DNA of 64,000 bases from JANPCX01 sp050916095 (GTDB taxonomy: Bacteria; Pseudomonadota; Gammaproteobacteria; Burkholderiales; Burkholderiaceae_C): the NCBI GenBank assembly GCA_050916095.1, contig CP050901.1, forward strand, positions 1,488,001-1,552,000, read 5' to 3'. The notes beneath the pieces were generated by a model. The model worked only from the letters and a program-made list of their open reading frames with translations. It did no database searches and had not been told where the DNA came from. Positions 16,592 to 24,415 of this stretch are shown here, one piece after another. A program made the position numbers and the translations under genes. Every line of letters begins with the position of its first letter. The first letter of the stretch is position 1.

Positions 16592-17386
16592 ATGACCCTG
16601 TCTCAACATTCTTTCGATGCGGTATCCGACATGTTCCACAGCGTGTCCGGCATACGCCTGACAGCGGCAAAAAAGCCCTTGGTCGAGGGGCGTTTGCAAA
16701 AGCTGGCACGTGAGCGGGGCTTGCAAGACGTGGAGCTTTACGTCAAAGACCTGCTCAAGCAGCAAGACCAGCATGAGCTGGTTCGGGTGGTGGACAAACT
16801 CACGACCAATGAGACGTATTTTTTCCGTGAGCCTGCGCACTTCGAGTTTCTGGACGAGTTGGTCGCATCTCGCAAGTCGCGTGACCTGTTCCGTGTCTGG
16901 AGTGGCGCGAGCAGCTCGGGCGAAGAGGCATACAGCATTGCCATGCTGCTGGCCGACCGGTTGGGCTCAAATGGCTGGGAAATCATAGGCACCGATTTGT
17001 CCACCGACATGGTGGCCACCGCAAAGCAGGCGCTTTACCCCATGTCGCGGGCCAAGGGCGTGTCACCGGCTTACCTCAAACGTTTTTGCATGAAGGGACA
17101 CGGCCAGTACGAGGGGCACTTGCTCATCAGCAAAGAGTTGCGCAAAAACGTGCATTTTCAGCCGGCCAATCTGACACAACCGCTGCCCGACATTGGCAAG
17201 TTCGATGTGATTTTTCTGCGCAATGTGCTGATCTACTTTGATAACGCAGGCAAGGCCGACATCGTGCGTCGCGTGCTGCCTTTGTTGAAAGAAGGCGCGT
17301 ACTTGTTGCCGGGCCATGCAGAGTCACTGAGCAACCTCGGTCTTGATGTGCGACCCCTGCGCCCTGCTGTGTATGAGCGCCTCTAA
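16592..17386 (+). CDS. cheR: Chemotaxis protein methyltransferase CheR
   Basis: 264 residues. The N-terminal helical domain (about 1-75) precedes the S-adenosylmethionine-dependent methyltransferase domain. Motifs include TTNETYFFREPAHFEFL, the SAM-binding SGASSSGEEAYSIAM, IIGTDLSTDMV and the FDVIFLRNVLIYFD segment. It methylates receptor glutamates during adaptation and would pair with CheB encoded downstream. A beta-subdomain that can bind receptor C-terminal pentapeptides is expected in this family and would suit the SFxxF tails of the three receptors here. The 3' end overlaps cheD by 14 bp. Confidence 0.97.
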   Translation: MTLSQHSFDAVSDMFHSVSGIRLTAAKKPLVEGRLQKLARERGLQDVELYVKDLLKQQDQHELVRVVDKLTTNETYFFREPAHFEFLDELVASRKSRDLFRVWSGASSSGEEAYSIAMLLADRLGSNGWEIIGTDLSTDMVATAKQALYPMSRAKGVSPAYLKRFCMKGHGQYEGHLLISKELRKNVHFQPANLTQPLPDIGKFDVIFLRNVLIYFDNAGKADIVRRVLPLLKEGAYLLPGHAESLSNLGLDVRPLRPAVYERL

Positions 17387-17897
17387 ACCAGTTCTCAAGT
17401 CAACGCGGCCTGCGCCACTGCAAAGCGCGGAGAGCGCCGATCTTTTTTTGATGCCGGGTCAGCTGTACTTCGGTGCCAAGGCCCGCAGCCTGAGAACCTT
17501 GGTGGGGTCGTGCGTGGCGCTGACGCTGTGGCACCCGACGCGCCGCATCGGCGGCATGTGCCACTACCTTTTGCCGTCCAGGCCACGCAGTGAGAACATG
17601 CCAGCCGATGGCCGTTATGGCGACGAAGCGGTTGAACTGCTGGTGCAAGCCTTGATGCGTGCCAACACCAAATCGTCGGAGTACGACTGCCATCTTTATG
17701 GCGGTGCCGACACCATGCCCGACCAAGCCGGAGTCAAGCTCAATGTCGGCGAGCGCAACATTGAGCAAGGTTGGAACTTGATTGAAAAGTACGGTTTCTC
17801 GCTCGTCGGGGTTGACGTGGGCGAGAACATGCCGCGCAACGTGCGCCTGGAAATTGCGACCGGCGAGGTGCTGATGCGCCGTGGTGGAAGTCATTAG
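17373..17897 (+). CDS. cheD: Chemoreceptor glutamine deamidase CheD
   Basis: 174 residues. CheD deamidates specific receptor glutamines to glutamates, making methylation sites. The catalytic Cys is in GSCVALTLW and the catalytic His in GGMCHYLLPS, with a Lys/Tyr-rich loop and the DAVELLVQ-like helix (DEAVELLVQALM) following. ATG at 17373 (MSASKP) is chosen; it lies inside the end of cheR, giving a translationally coupled pair. The gene is followed by cheB after 29 bp. In species where CheD is present it can also respond to CheY-type phosphatases (CheC), but no cheC is visible in this window. Confidence 0.95.
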   Translation: MSASKPVLKSTRPAPLQSAESADLFLMPGQLYFGAKARSLRTLVGSCVALTLWHPTRRIGGMCHYLLPSRPRSENMPADGRYGDEAVELLVQALMRANTKSSEYDCHLYGGADTMPDQAGVKLNVGERNIEQGWNLIEKYGFSLVGVDVGENMPRNVRLEIATGEVLMRRGGSH

Positions 17898-17926
17898 AAA
17901 AGCAACTGAAGTACCGGAGTACACCC

Positions 17927-19033
17927 ATGCCCGTTCGCGCCATGATCGTTGACGACTCCGCCGTGGTTCGCAAGCACCTCGCCGATACCTTGACCGCCGG
18001 CGGCGTGCAAGTGATTGCCAGCGCCAGCGACCCGATTTTTGCCTGGCCCAAGATGCAAGAAAACTGGCCCGATGTGTTGGTGCTCGATGTGGAGATGCCG
18101 CGCATGGATGGCATCACCTTCCTCAAGAAAATCATGGCGGAGCGGCCCACACCTGTGGTGATGTGCTCCACCCTGACCGAGGCGGGTTGCGAAACCACCA
18201 TGCAGGCGCTGGCTGCAGGTGCGGTGAGTTTTGTCACCAAACCCAAGATGGGTTTGAAGACGTTCTTGGAAGACACCAGCAACGGTCTGGTGGATGCCGT
18301 TCGCGCGGCTGCCAAGGCCAATTTGCGTGCGGTGTCGGGATCCAAAGCTGCCTTTGCGGCGCGGGCTCAAGTGGCGTCTGCGTCGGCAGTTCCCTCAGCA
18401 GTTGCTCCTTCGGCACAGGCGGCCATGTCCGTGACGACTGACCGCGTGATCGCATTGGGACTGTCCACCGGCGGTGTGCAATCGGTGGAGGTGGTGCTCA
18501 AGATGCTGTCCCGCACCTCACCCGGGGTGGTCATGGTGCAGCACATGCCAGAAAAATTCACCGCTTCTTTGGCGGCCCGGCTCAACAGTTTGTGCGACCT
18601 GGATGTGTCTGAAGCCAAGGACGGCGACCGCGTTTACAACGGCCGCGTATTGATCGCTCCGGGCGGTTGCCACATGAAACTCAAACGCAGCGGTGCGCAG
18701 TATGTGGTTGAGGTGTTCGACGGCCCCTTGGTCAACCGCCACAAACCATCGGTTGACGTGTTGTTCCGCTCAGTCGCCGCCTGCGCCGGGCGCAATGCCT
18801 TGGGCGTGATCATGACCGGCATGGGCGACGACGGCGCGCGTGGCCTGCGCGAGATGCGTGAGGCTGGCGCGATGACAGCAGCCCAAGATGAAGCCAGTTG
18901 TGTGGTGTTTGGTATGCCTAAAGAAGCGATCAAACTTTGCGCGGCCGACGATGTGATTTCCCTGCACGACGTGGCCCCGTGGTTGATGCACCAGGCCAAT
19001 CAGCCGCTCAAGCCTTTGGTCAAGTCTCGCTGA
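17927..19033 (+). CDS. cheB: Chemotaxis protein-glutamate methylesterase CheB
   Basis: 368 residues. A receiver domain (D9-D10, phosphoacceptor D54 in LVLDVEMPRMDG, Lys105) is joined by an Ala/Ser-rich linker (about 135-170) to the methylesterase domain. The catalytic triad is visible as Ser180 (GLSTGGVQ), His206 (VQHMPEKF) and Asp302 (GMGDDGA), at constant spacing from the Salmonella residues 164, 190 and 286. It removes methyl groups from receptors and closes the adaptation loop with CheR. It is the last gene of the chemotaxis operon; phaR follows after about 80 bp. Confidence 0.97.
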   Translation: MPVRAMIVDDSAVVRKHLADTLTAGGVQVIASASDPIFAWPKMQENWPDVLVLDVEMPRMDGITFLKKIMAERPTPVVMCSTLTEAGCETTMQALAAGAVSFVTKPKMGLKTFLEDTSNGLVDAVRAAAKANLRAVSGSKAAFAARAQVASASAVPSAVAPSAQAAMSVTTDRVIALGLSTGGVQSVEVVLKMLSRTSPGVVMVQHMPEKFTASLAARLNSLCDLDVSEAKDGDRVYNGRVLIAPGGCHMKLKRSGAQYVVEVFDGPLVNRHKPSVDVLFRSVAACAGRNALGVIMTGMGDDGARGLREMREAGAMTAAQDEASCVVFGMPKEAIKLCAADDVISLHDVAPWLMHQANQPLKPLVKSR

Positions 19034-19115
19034 GGGCGTGGCCAAGCGGGTAAACCCCTTTTGGGCCCCCAAACGGGCACTCCTAGAATGCGGGTGATTC
19101 TCGGAGATGCTCACC

Positions 19116-19748
19116 ATGGTTCAACCCCGACGCGCGGCTCCCAAAGCGGCCAAAGATACGGCAAGTTCAGCAAGCACTGACCAGCCCTCCAAGGCCAGTG
19201 CCGCAGCTTCTTTACCGCAGCGGGTGCTCAAAAAATACCCCAACCGGCGTCTCTACGACACCCAGACCAGCAGTTACATCACCTTGACCGATGTCAAAGC
19301 CATGGTGCTGGCAACGCAAGACTTTGTCGTGGTCGATGCCAAAACCAACGAAGACCTCACGCGCAGCATCCTGCTGCAAATTATTTTGGAAGAAGAAAGT
19401 GGCGGCCTGCCCATGTTTTCTGCCCAGGCGCTGGCGCAAATCATTCGTTTTTATGGCCACTCGATGCAGGGCATGATGGGCACCTATTTGGAAAAGAACC
19501 TGCAGACCTTCACCGACATTCAGGCCAAGTTGGCCGAGCAGTCCAAGGGCTTGTATGACCCGCGTGCGATGTCACCCGACTTGTGGTCGCAGTTCCTACA
19601 AGGCCAGGCCCCGGGCATGCAAAGTGTCATGGGCAGTTATTTGGAGCAGTCCAAGACCATGTTCACCCAGATGCAAGAACAAATGGCCAAACAGGCGGGA
19701 ACTTTGTTTCCGGGGATGCCGGGGTTCAAGGTGCCGAAGAAGGGGTGA
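19116..19748 (+). CDS. phaR: Polyhydroxyalkanoate synthesis regulator PhaR
   Basis: 210 residues. The DNA- and polymer-binding N-terminal region RVLKKYPNRRLYDTQTSSYI followed by LTDVKAMV and the RSILLQIILEEE segment is diagnostic for PhaR, which represses phasin and polyhydroxyalkanoate genes and is released by nascent polymer granules. The C-terminal half is Gln/Met-rich and helical (MQEQMAKQAGTLFPGMPG). ATG at 19116 is preferred because the GGAG site at 19103-19106 is then 9 bp away; ATG at 19107 is an alternative. An N-terminal extension of about 30 Ala/Ser/Lys residues precedes the conserved domain. No phaC or phasin gene is seen nearby. Confidence 0.93.
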   Translation: MVQPRRAAPKAAKDTASSASTDQPSKASAAASLPQRVLKKYPNRRLYDTQTSSYITLTDVKAMVLATQDFVVVDAKTNEDLTRSILLQIILEEESGGLPMFSAQALAQIIRFYGHSMQGMMGTYLEKNLQTFTDIQAKLAEQSKGLYDPRAMSPDLWSQFLQGQAPGMQSVMGSYLEQSKTMFTQMQEQMAKQAGTLFPGMPGFKVPKKG

Positions 19749-19797
19749 GTGTTTGAATCTGAGTGTGGTGCCGCGAGCCAAACGCATCTAATGAGCG

Positions 19798-19877
19798 CCC
19801 CCAGACCTGTCGCTTCGCGTCAGGCCCCCCGAGGGGGTCAAGAAAACTTGGGAACGGCCCGGCGTTTTCTTGAGAGA
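19798..19877. repeat. Dispersed repeat, family C
   Basis: An 80-bp unit containing CGCTTCGCGTCAGGCC, a CCCCCCGAGGGGG palindrome and GGAACGGCCCGGCGTTTTCT. The same unit, with a handful of changes, lies inside comEC at 24655-24733. With the two family A copies that follow, it fills the 422-bp gap between phaR and the next gene; no coding sequence is seen in the gap. Confidence 0.75.
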
Positions 19878-19885
19878 TTTGAGTA

Positions 19886-19998
19886 AGAGCCGCTAACAAA
19901 ACCGTTCGGGCTGAGCTTGTCGAAGCCAGCGCGTACCTCGGTGCAAGGCCCTTCGACCTCGGGGCGAACGGTGTATGCGGTGTTTTGTTAGCGGCTCT
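19886..19998. repeat. Palindromic repeat, family A variant with different outer arms
   Basis: The outer arms AGAGCCGCTAACAAAAC and GTTTTGTTAGCGGCTCT are exact inverted copies. They enclose the usual CCGTTCGGGCTGAGC core. The same outer arm (AGAGCCGCT-ATAAAACACCGC) occurs at 57736, so this is a sub-family. Confidence 0.8.
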
Positions 19999-20000
19999 AA

Positions 20001-20130
20001 GTCACGACACCATCCACCGTTCGGGCTGAGCCCTTCGACGGGGCTCAGGACAGGCCTGTCGAAGCCAGCGCGTTCCTCGGTACGGCACTTCGACAGGCTC
20101 AGTGCGAACGGATTTGTGTTTGTCATGATT
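20001..20130. repeat. Palindromic repeat, family A
   Basis: Core arms at 20017-20111 (CCGTTCGGGCTGAGCCC to GGCTCAGTGCGAACGG) are expanded by an internal duplication (GGGGCTCAGGACAGGCCTGT). Outer arms GTCACGACACC and GTTTGTCATGATTTGTG are imperfect inverted copies. It directly abuts the preceding copy, so the two are in tandem. Confidence 0.75.
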
Positions 20131-20170
20131 TGTGAAAACGTCTGTAATGTCAGCGCGTCATTTCCACCCT

Positions 20171-21373
20171 TCAGAAAAACTCAATCCCTTCAGGCGTCAA
20201 GGCAGCGAGTTGTTCGCCCGAAGCGCCCTTGGGTACAGACTCGCCCGTCGCGCCTGCGCCTTCCCCTTTGAGTTTTTGCATGAACTCGTCCAACTGGTGC
20301 GCGCTGCCGCGCAGTTGTTCCGAAGCACCGACGGATTCCACGACCAGTTCGGTATTGGCTTGAGTCAGGGCGGAGAGTTGCTCCAAGCCTTGGCTGATCA
20401 GGCCGATGGCAGCACTTTGGCTCAGGTTGTTTTGGGTCACGTCGCGCATCTGGCCGGAGACGTTGCGAAAGCCTTGACCGATGTCGGCGATTTTCGTTTT
20501 GACAGTTTCAATCTCGCGCACGCCGGCGGACACTTCCTGGTTAGAACGTTCAATGACGTTTTTGATCTCGGTGGCGGCAGCGGCGGTCCTGGCCGCCAGG
20601 GCACGTACCTCACCCGCAACCACTGCAAAGCTGCGGCCCGCCGTGCCTGCGCGTGCGGCCTCGATGGCCGCGTTGAGGGCCAGAATATTGGTTTGGAACG
20701 TGAGGTCGTCGATCACGGTGAGTGCCTTGGACATCTCTCCCGTGCTTGTGCGGATGCGGCCAATGGCGTCCACCGCACCATCCACCACCACACGGCTGCG
20801 GTCGGCTTCATCACACAGGCCTTGGCTGAGCTGGTCCACATGCGAGGCCATGTCGGAGGTGATGCGTACAGAAGCCAATACATCGTCAATGGCCAAGGTG
20901 GTGTTGCCTATCACTGAAGCCTGTTCCTCGGAGCGGATGGCCAGTGTTTGTGCGGCCAGTGTGAGTTGATCGCCAGCGCCCGCCACTTGGCTGGAGGCCT
21001 GAACCAAGTTGCCAACCAGGCCCTGCAGTCCGTCCAGCATGGTGTTAACGGCGATACCGAGTTTGGCGTCGTTGCCGTGCGCTGGGACCGCGACGCGTGC
21101 ATCGAGTTGGCCATTCGCAACTTGCTCTAAGGTGGTGACGATGTTGGCCAAGTCTTCATTGCGTTTTATGGCGATTGCCGCTTGCAGGTAGGCGACGATG
21201 GCGGCCAAGCCGATGGCCGCAGGCACACCCGCCCAGGGCCAAATCGCGGCGGCGGCCACCAGGGGCAGAACCACCCGGTTGGTCAGGGTCAGCACCCGAC
21301 TGGGCAAGGCCAGACAGCGCTGTGCCGGCCACCAGAAGAATTTTCTGCAACGGGTCAGCGTGATTGTTTTCAT
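20171..21373 (-). CDS. Methyl-accepting chemotaxis-like protein without periplasmic domain
   Basis: 400 residues. Two adjacent hydrophobic stretches (about 30-47 and 50-68) make a hairpin in the membrane with essentially no periplasmic loop, so sensing would be from the cytoplasm or membrane. A HAMP-like region (around LEQVANGQLDARVAV) leads into a short signalling coiled coil with tip LTFQTNILALNAAIEAARAG. It starts with the 4-bp overlap ATGA inside the end of the receiver gene encoded just upstream, so the two are translationally coupled and probably work together. There is no aromatic C-terminal pentapeptide; the tail is LTPEGIEFF. Confidence 0.9.
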   Translation of the reverse strand: MKTITLTRCRKFFWWPAQRCLALPSRVLTLTNRVVLPLVAAAAIWPWAGVPAAIGLAAIVAYLQAAIAIKRNEDLANIVTTLEQVANGQLDARVAVPAHGNDAKLGIAVNTMLDGLQGLVGNLVQASSQVAGAGDQLTLAAQTLAIRSEEQASVIGNTTLAIDDVLASVRITSDMASHVDQLSQGLCDEADRSRVVVDGAVDAIGRIRTSTGEMSKALTVIDDLTFQTNILALNAAIEAARAGTAGRSFAVVAGEVRALAARTAAAATEIKNVIERSNQEVSAGVREIETVKTKIADIGQGFRNVSGQMRDVTQNNLSQSAAIGLISQGLEQLSALTQANTELVVESVGASEQLRGSAHQLDEFMQKLKGEGAGATGESVPKGASGEQLAALTPEGIEFF

Positions 21374-21774
21374 ACAGCGTGGTCAGACTTGTTGTGAACG
21401 TCCATGCCAGTCACTTGCGCAACCGCTTGAACCAGAACATGCGGCAAAAAGGGTTTGGACAACCAAGCCCGCACACCCGCATCTCTGCAGCGTGCCATCT
21501 TGCTGACGTTGGCCTCGGTAGAAAACATGATGATGGGAACCTGGCCTTGTCTGCTGTGCAAACGAACGTGTTCGACAAACGTGGCACCGTCCATGCGCGG
21601 CATGTTCAAGTCACTCAAAATGCAAGACAGACACGGGCCATCGAGTTGCTTCAAACCCGCCTCGCCATGTTCCGCTTCAATCACTTGATGGCCGGCACGC
21701 TCCAGCGCTATTCGAGCAACGGCTCGGAAGCTGGCAGAGTCATCAACGACAAGGACAAGGCTGAGGGTTTTCAT
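21370..21774 (-). CDS. CheY-like response regulator paired with a receptor
   Basis: 134 residues from ATG at 21774 (MKTLSLVLVVDD); a TTG eight codons upstream is an alternative. It is a single receiver domain with D11-D12, phosphoacceptor D55 (ILSDLNMPRMDG) and the conserved Lys in WLSKPF. The sequence groups with the two receivers of the main operon (ASFRAV after the acidic pair), which suggests that it too takes phosphate from CheA. It overlaps the downstream receptor by 4 bp and is divergent from the HD-GYP gene, with 146 bp between the start codons. Confidence 0.9.
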   Translation of the reverse strand: MKTLSLVLVVDDSASFRAVARIALERAGHQVIEAEHGEAGLKQLDGPCLSCILSDLNMPRMDGATFVEHVRLHSRQGQVPIIMFSTEANVSKMARCRDAGVRAWLSKPFLPHVLVQAVAQVTGMDVHNKSDHAV

Positions 21775-21858
21775 CCCCAGGGGTATCGGCTTGTGCAAAG
21801 CACTCTTGAGGGGCGTGCATTCAAAACAACCACTGTCGGTTGCTGTTCACTGTTTTTC

Positions 21859-21885
21859 TTAAGTTGTCGCGGGTCAGTCCGAAAA
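21859..21885 (+). promoter_or_regulatory. Sigma-28 (FliA)-like promoter
   Basis: TTAAGTTG (6 of 8 matches to TAAAGTTT), exactly 11 bp, then TCCGAAAA (6 of 8 matches to GCCGATAA). It lies 36 bp before the start of the HD-GYP gene. The spacing is ideal but both boxes are imperfect. Confidence 0.4.
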
Positions 21886-21920
21886 ACACCCAGTGAACCC
21901 AGTACCTCGGCCAGTGCCCA

Positions 21921-23213
21921 ATGAACAAACCTCTTGATCCCACGCAAGCCAACACCGTCCTGCCTTCACAGCTGTGCGTCGGGTTGTTTGTGCACTTGGA
22001 CTTGAAGTGGTCGCAGCACCCTTTTCCGTTCTCCAGCTTCAAGATCAAGACCCAAGACCAAATCACAACGATTCAGTCTTTGGGCTTGGAGCGGGTGCGT
22101 ATTTCGCCAGAAAAAAGCGAGTGCCAGCCGCTGGCGGCACCCAGCGGCCCGGTGCCAGTGGTGGTTGCTCCGACCCCTGCCTTACGGCCAGCAGCGGACA
22201 TGATGCCAGTGTTGGCCGCCAAGGCGTCCCGCTTGGAGCGCCTGCAAGACCATCGCCAGCGCATGGCCGCTTGCGAGCAGCAGTTGCTGGCCAGCGCGAA
22301 GGTCGCGCAGTCTGTGGGGAAAAACTTGCTTTCACGTCCTGATGATGTGAAGCGCGATGTCACCAAGTTGATCGATTCCATGGCGGATTCGATGTTGATG
22401 GACGCCGACATCGCGATTCACTTGATGGGCGATCGTGTGAAAGGCGAAGTGGCCTACAACCATTCATTGAATGTGGCGGTGTTGTCCATGATCCTGGCGC
22501 GTGAGATGAAACTGCCCGCCAGCACCATTCGCGCCATCGGCCAAGGGGCCATGTTCCATGACGTGGGCGAACTCGATCTGCCGCCACGCCTTGTCAACCC
22601 GTCCACCCCATTGACACAGGCAGAGTACAACGCCTACACCCAGCACTGCACCAAAGGTGTGGATGCGGTGAAACGTTTGGCCCTGCCACACGAGGTGCTG
22701 TCTGTCATTGCCGAGCACCATGAGCAGGTTGATGGCACCGGTTACCCGCGTCGTTTGCGTGGCGCCATGATGCAGCAGTCGGCCAAGGTGGTGGCCATTG
22801 CCAATCGCTACGACGAGCTGTGCAACCCGTCTATCGCCAGTCAGGCTCGCACGCCCCACGAAGCGCTGTCGCTGATGTACAGCCAGCAGCGCAACCAGTT
22901 TGATGCGACCGCGCTGATGGTATTCGTGCGCTGCGTCGGCATTTATCCGCCAGGCACGCTGGTGGCACTGAACAACGGGGCCATCGGCATGGTGACGGCC
23001 GTGAACAGCTCCAGGCCGCTCAAACCGAGTGTGCAAATTTACGACCCCAACGTTCCCAAGGATGAAGCCATCATCATCGACATGGAAAAAGAACCCGATT
23101 TGGTGGTGTCCAGAACATTGCGCCCGTCGGAACTTGAGCCCGATCCCCGTGGCTATCTGTCACCCAAAAAACGGATGACGGTTTTCTTTGACGTGCAGCC
23201 CTCCAAAGCGTGA
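21921..23213 (+). CDS. HD-GYP domain cyclic-di-GMP phosphodiesterase
   Basis: 430 residues. An N-terminal region of the DUF3391 type (about 10-110) precedes the HD-GYP domain (about 170-350). Metal and catalytic landmarks are present: H181, H213-D214 (FHDVGE), H242, H266-H267 and GYP at 274-276 (EQVDGTGYPRRLRG). The family hydrolyses cyclic-di-GMP to pGpG or GMP. Together with the GGDEF-EAL protein at the other edge of the chemotaxis cluster it suggests cyclic-di-GMP control of motility. A sigma-28-like site lies upstream. A second HD-GYP relative lacking the HD pair is at 44884. Confidence 0.93.
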   Translation: MNKPLDPTQANTVLPSQLCVGLFVHLDLKWSQHPFPFSSFKIKTQDQITTIQSLGLERVRISPEKSECQPLAAPSGPVPVVVAPTPALRPAADMMPVLAAKASRLERLQDHRQRMAACEQQLLASAKVAQSVGKNLLSRPDDVKRDVTKLIDSMADSMLMDADIAIHLMGDRVKGEVAYNHSLNVAVLSMILAREMKLPASTIRAIGQGAMFHDVGELDLPPRLVNPSTPLTQAEYNAYTQHCTKGVDAVKRLALPHEVLSVIAEHHEQVDGTGYPRRLRGAMMQQSAKVVAIANRYDELCNPSIASQARTPHEALSLMYSQQRNQFDATALMVFVRCVGIYPPGTLVALNNGAIGMVTAVNSSRPLKPSVQIYDPNVPKDEAIIIDMEKEPDLVVSRTLRPSELEPDPRGYLSPKKRMTVFFDVQPSKA

Positions 23214-23233
23214 GGGTGGATTCGGGGTGAATT

Positions 23234-23368
23234 ATTGACTTTTACTTTATTCATGACAAACCGATCCCGTTCGGCCTGAGCCTGTCGAAGGGCTTTGACC
23301 GAGGTGCGCACTGGCTTCGACAGGCTCAGCCCGAACGGATTTTTGTCGCGATTTATGTAAATTTCAAT
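23234..23368. repeat. Palindromic intergenic repeat, family A (complete copy)
   Basis: Outer arms ATTGACTTTTACTTTATTC and GATTTATGTAAATTTCAAT are imperfect inverted copies; inner arms are CCGTTCGGCCTGAGCC and GGCTCAGCCCGAACGG. It sits between the convergent ends of the HD-GYP gene and dsbB. Confidence 0.85.
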
Positions 23369-23371
23369 GGA

Positions 23372-23863
23372 TCAACTCGTTTTGGTCAGCCGGAGCAGTT
23401 GAATCGCCCCGACACCCATCAGCACGAACAAGCCCAGGCTCCAAAACTCGTACGGCAGGCCCAGCAAATTCACTGCCGCATCGGCGCAAGACGCGCGGGG
23501 TGAAAACACATCCGGTAGCAAGCTGTCCAACATCAAACCACTGACGATTTTGTCCGCCAGCGTGAGGTTGCAGGAACTGCTGGCTGCAGCCACAAAGTAT
23601 TGCCACAGCGCCGCCGCCATGCCGCAGGCGCTCAACAGAAAAACCAAGGAAGCTGCCACGCGACGACCTGTTTGTGATGTCCACAGGGCGCCGATGCCGC
23701 AGGCCAAGGCGATCGCCAGAAAGATCACCCGTTGCAAGACACACCAGGGGCAGGGTTCCATGCCAAAGACGTGCTGTGACACCAGGGCCAAGGCCACTGC
23801 CACAAGAGACAAACCAGCGGTGGCCGCCAACAGCAGGCCGGGTCGGTGCAGCAGCTGCCTCAT
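23372..23863 (-). CDS. dsbB: Disulfide bond formation protein DsbB
   Basis: 163 residues, four membrane segments. DsbB reoxidises periplasmic DsbA and passes electrons to quinone. The first periplasmic loop carries the redox pair in EPCPWCVLQR, the Arg of which contacts quinone in the family. The second loop carries the other pair (SSSCNLTLAD and RASCADAAV). Length and topology are normal. The start overlaps the stop of the RidA-like gene upstream by 4 bp (ATGA), so the two are co-translated. A family A palindrome follows the stop codon and may act as the transcript end. Confidence 0.95.
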   Translation of the reverse strand: MRQLLHRPGLLLAATAGLSLVAVALALVSQHVFGMEPCPWCVLQRVIFLAIALACGIGALWTSQTGRRVAASLVFLLSACGMAAALWQYFVAAASSSCNLTLADKIVSGLMLDSLLPDVFSPRASCADAAVNLLGLPYEFWSLGLFVLMGVGAIQLLRLTKTS

Positions 23864-24324
23864 GCGACCTCAGCAATGAGTTCAATCTCGACGCAAGCGC
23901 CCAAAGGAATTTGCGCCACCCCAAAGGCGCTGCGGGCGTGGGCACCGACGGTGGTGCCAAATACTTCGCCGAGCAATTCAGAGCACCCATTGGTCACCAG
24001 GTGCTGTTCGGTGAATGTTGTAGTGCTGTTGACCAAACTCATCACCTTGACGATGCGGGTGACCTGGTTCAAGTCGCCTACTGCAGCGTGCAGGGTGCCC
24101 AGCAAATCGATGGCGACGGCGCGGGCGGCTTGTGCGCCCGTGGCGGTGTCCATGTCTTTACCAAGTTGCCCCACCCAGGGTTTGCCGTCACGTTTGGCGA
24201 TGTGACCCGATAGAAAAACGAGCTTGCCAGTGCGTACAAACGGCACATAAGCAGCGGCTGGAATCGCCACGGGTGGCAGGCTGATGCCCAGAGAGGAGAG
24301 GCGGTCGTAAACGGAAGTAGACAT
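23860..24324 (-). CDS. RidA/YjgF-family protein
   Basis: 154 residues. The fold family includes imine/enamine deaminases; members of this longer sub-group (about 150 residues, with LVFLSGHIAKRDGKPW, TGAQAARAVAIDLLGTLHAAVGDL and a C-terminal GVAQIPLGACVEIELIAEV) are often of unknown substrate. The Arg that binds carboxylates in true RidA (in the R-x-x-x-V-x-x-LP region) is replaced by AHARSAFGVAQIPLG, where an Arg remains. ATG at 24324 gives the expected family start (STSVYDRLSSLGI). It is translationally coupled to dsbB and lies back to back with comEC. Confidence 0.88.
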   Translation of the reverse strand: MSTSVYDRLSSLGISLPPVAIPAAAYVPFVRTGKLVFLSGHIAKRDGKPWVGQLGKDMDTATGAQAARAVAIDLLGTLHAAVGDLNQVTRIVKVMSLVNSTTTFTEQHLVTNGCSELLGEVFGTTVGAHARSAFGVAQIPLGACVEIELIAEVA

Positions 24325-24415
24325 GATGGGGGCACGCTTCAGAGGGGGGTGAAAGAGGGCGAAACAGCAGAGCCGAATCCTACACTGGCGTGTCAATTGC
24401 AATCCTTTGTCCGCT

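Noticed and set aside
19798..20130. CRISPR-like array after phaR
   Set aside because: The repeats are palindromic, of different lengths and without regular spacers; they are dispersed intergenic elements.
20132..20917. Plus-strand open frame of 261 codons
   Set aside because: It is antisense to the receptor gene at 20171-21373, which has a clear signalling motif.
21783..21813. Sigma-28-like site on the minus strand (GCCGATAC, 11-bp spacer, TCAAGAGT) before the receiver gene
   Set aside because: The -10 would place the transcription start only a few bases before the chosen ATG, leaving no ribosome site; more likely chance.
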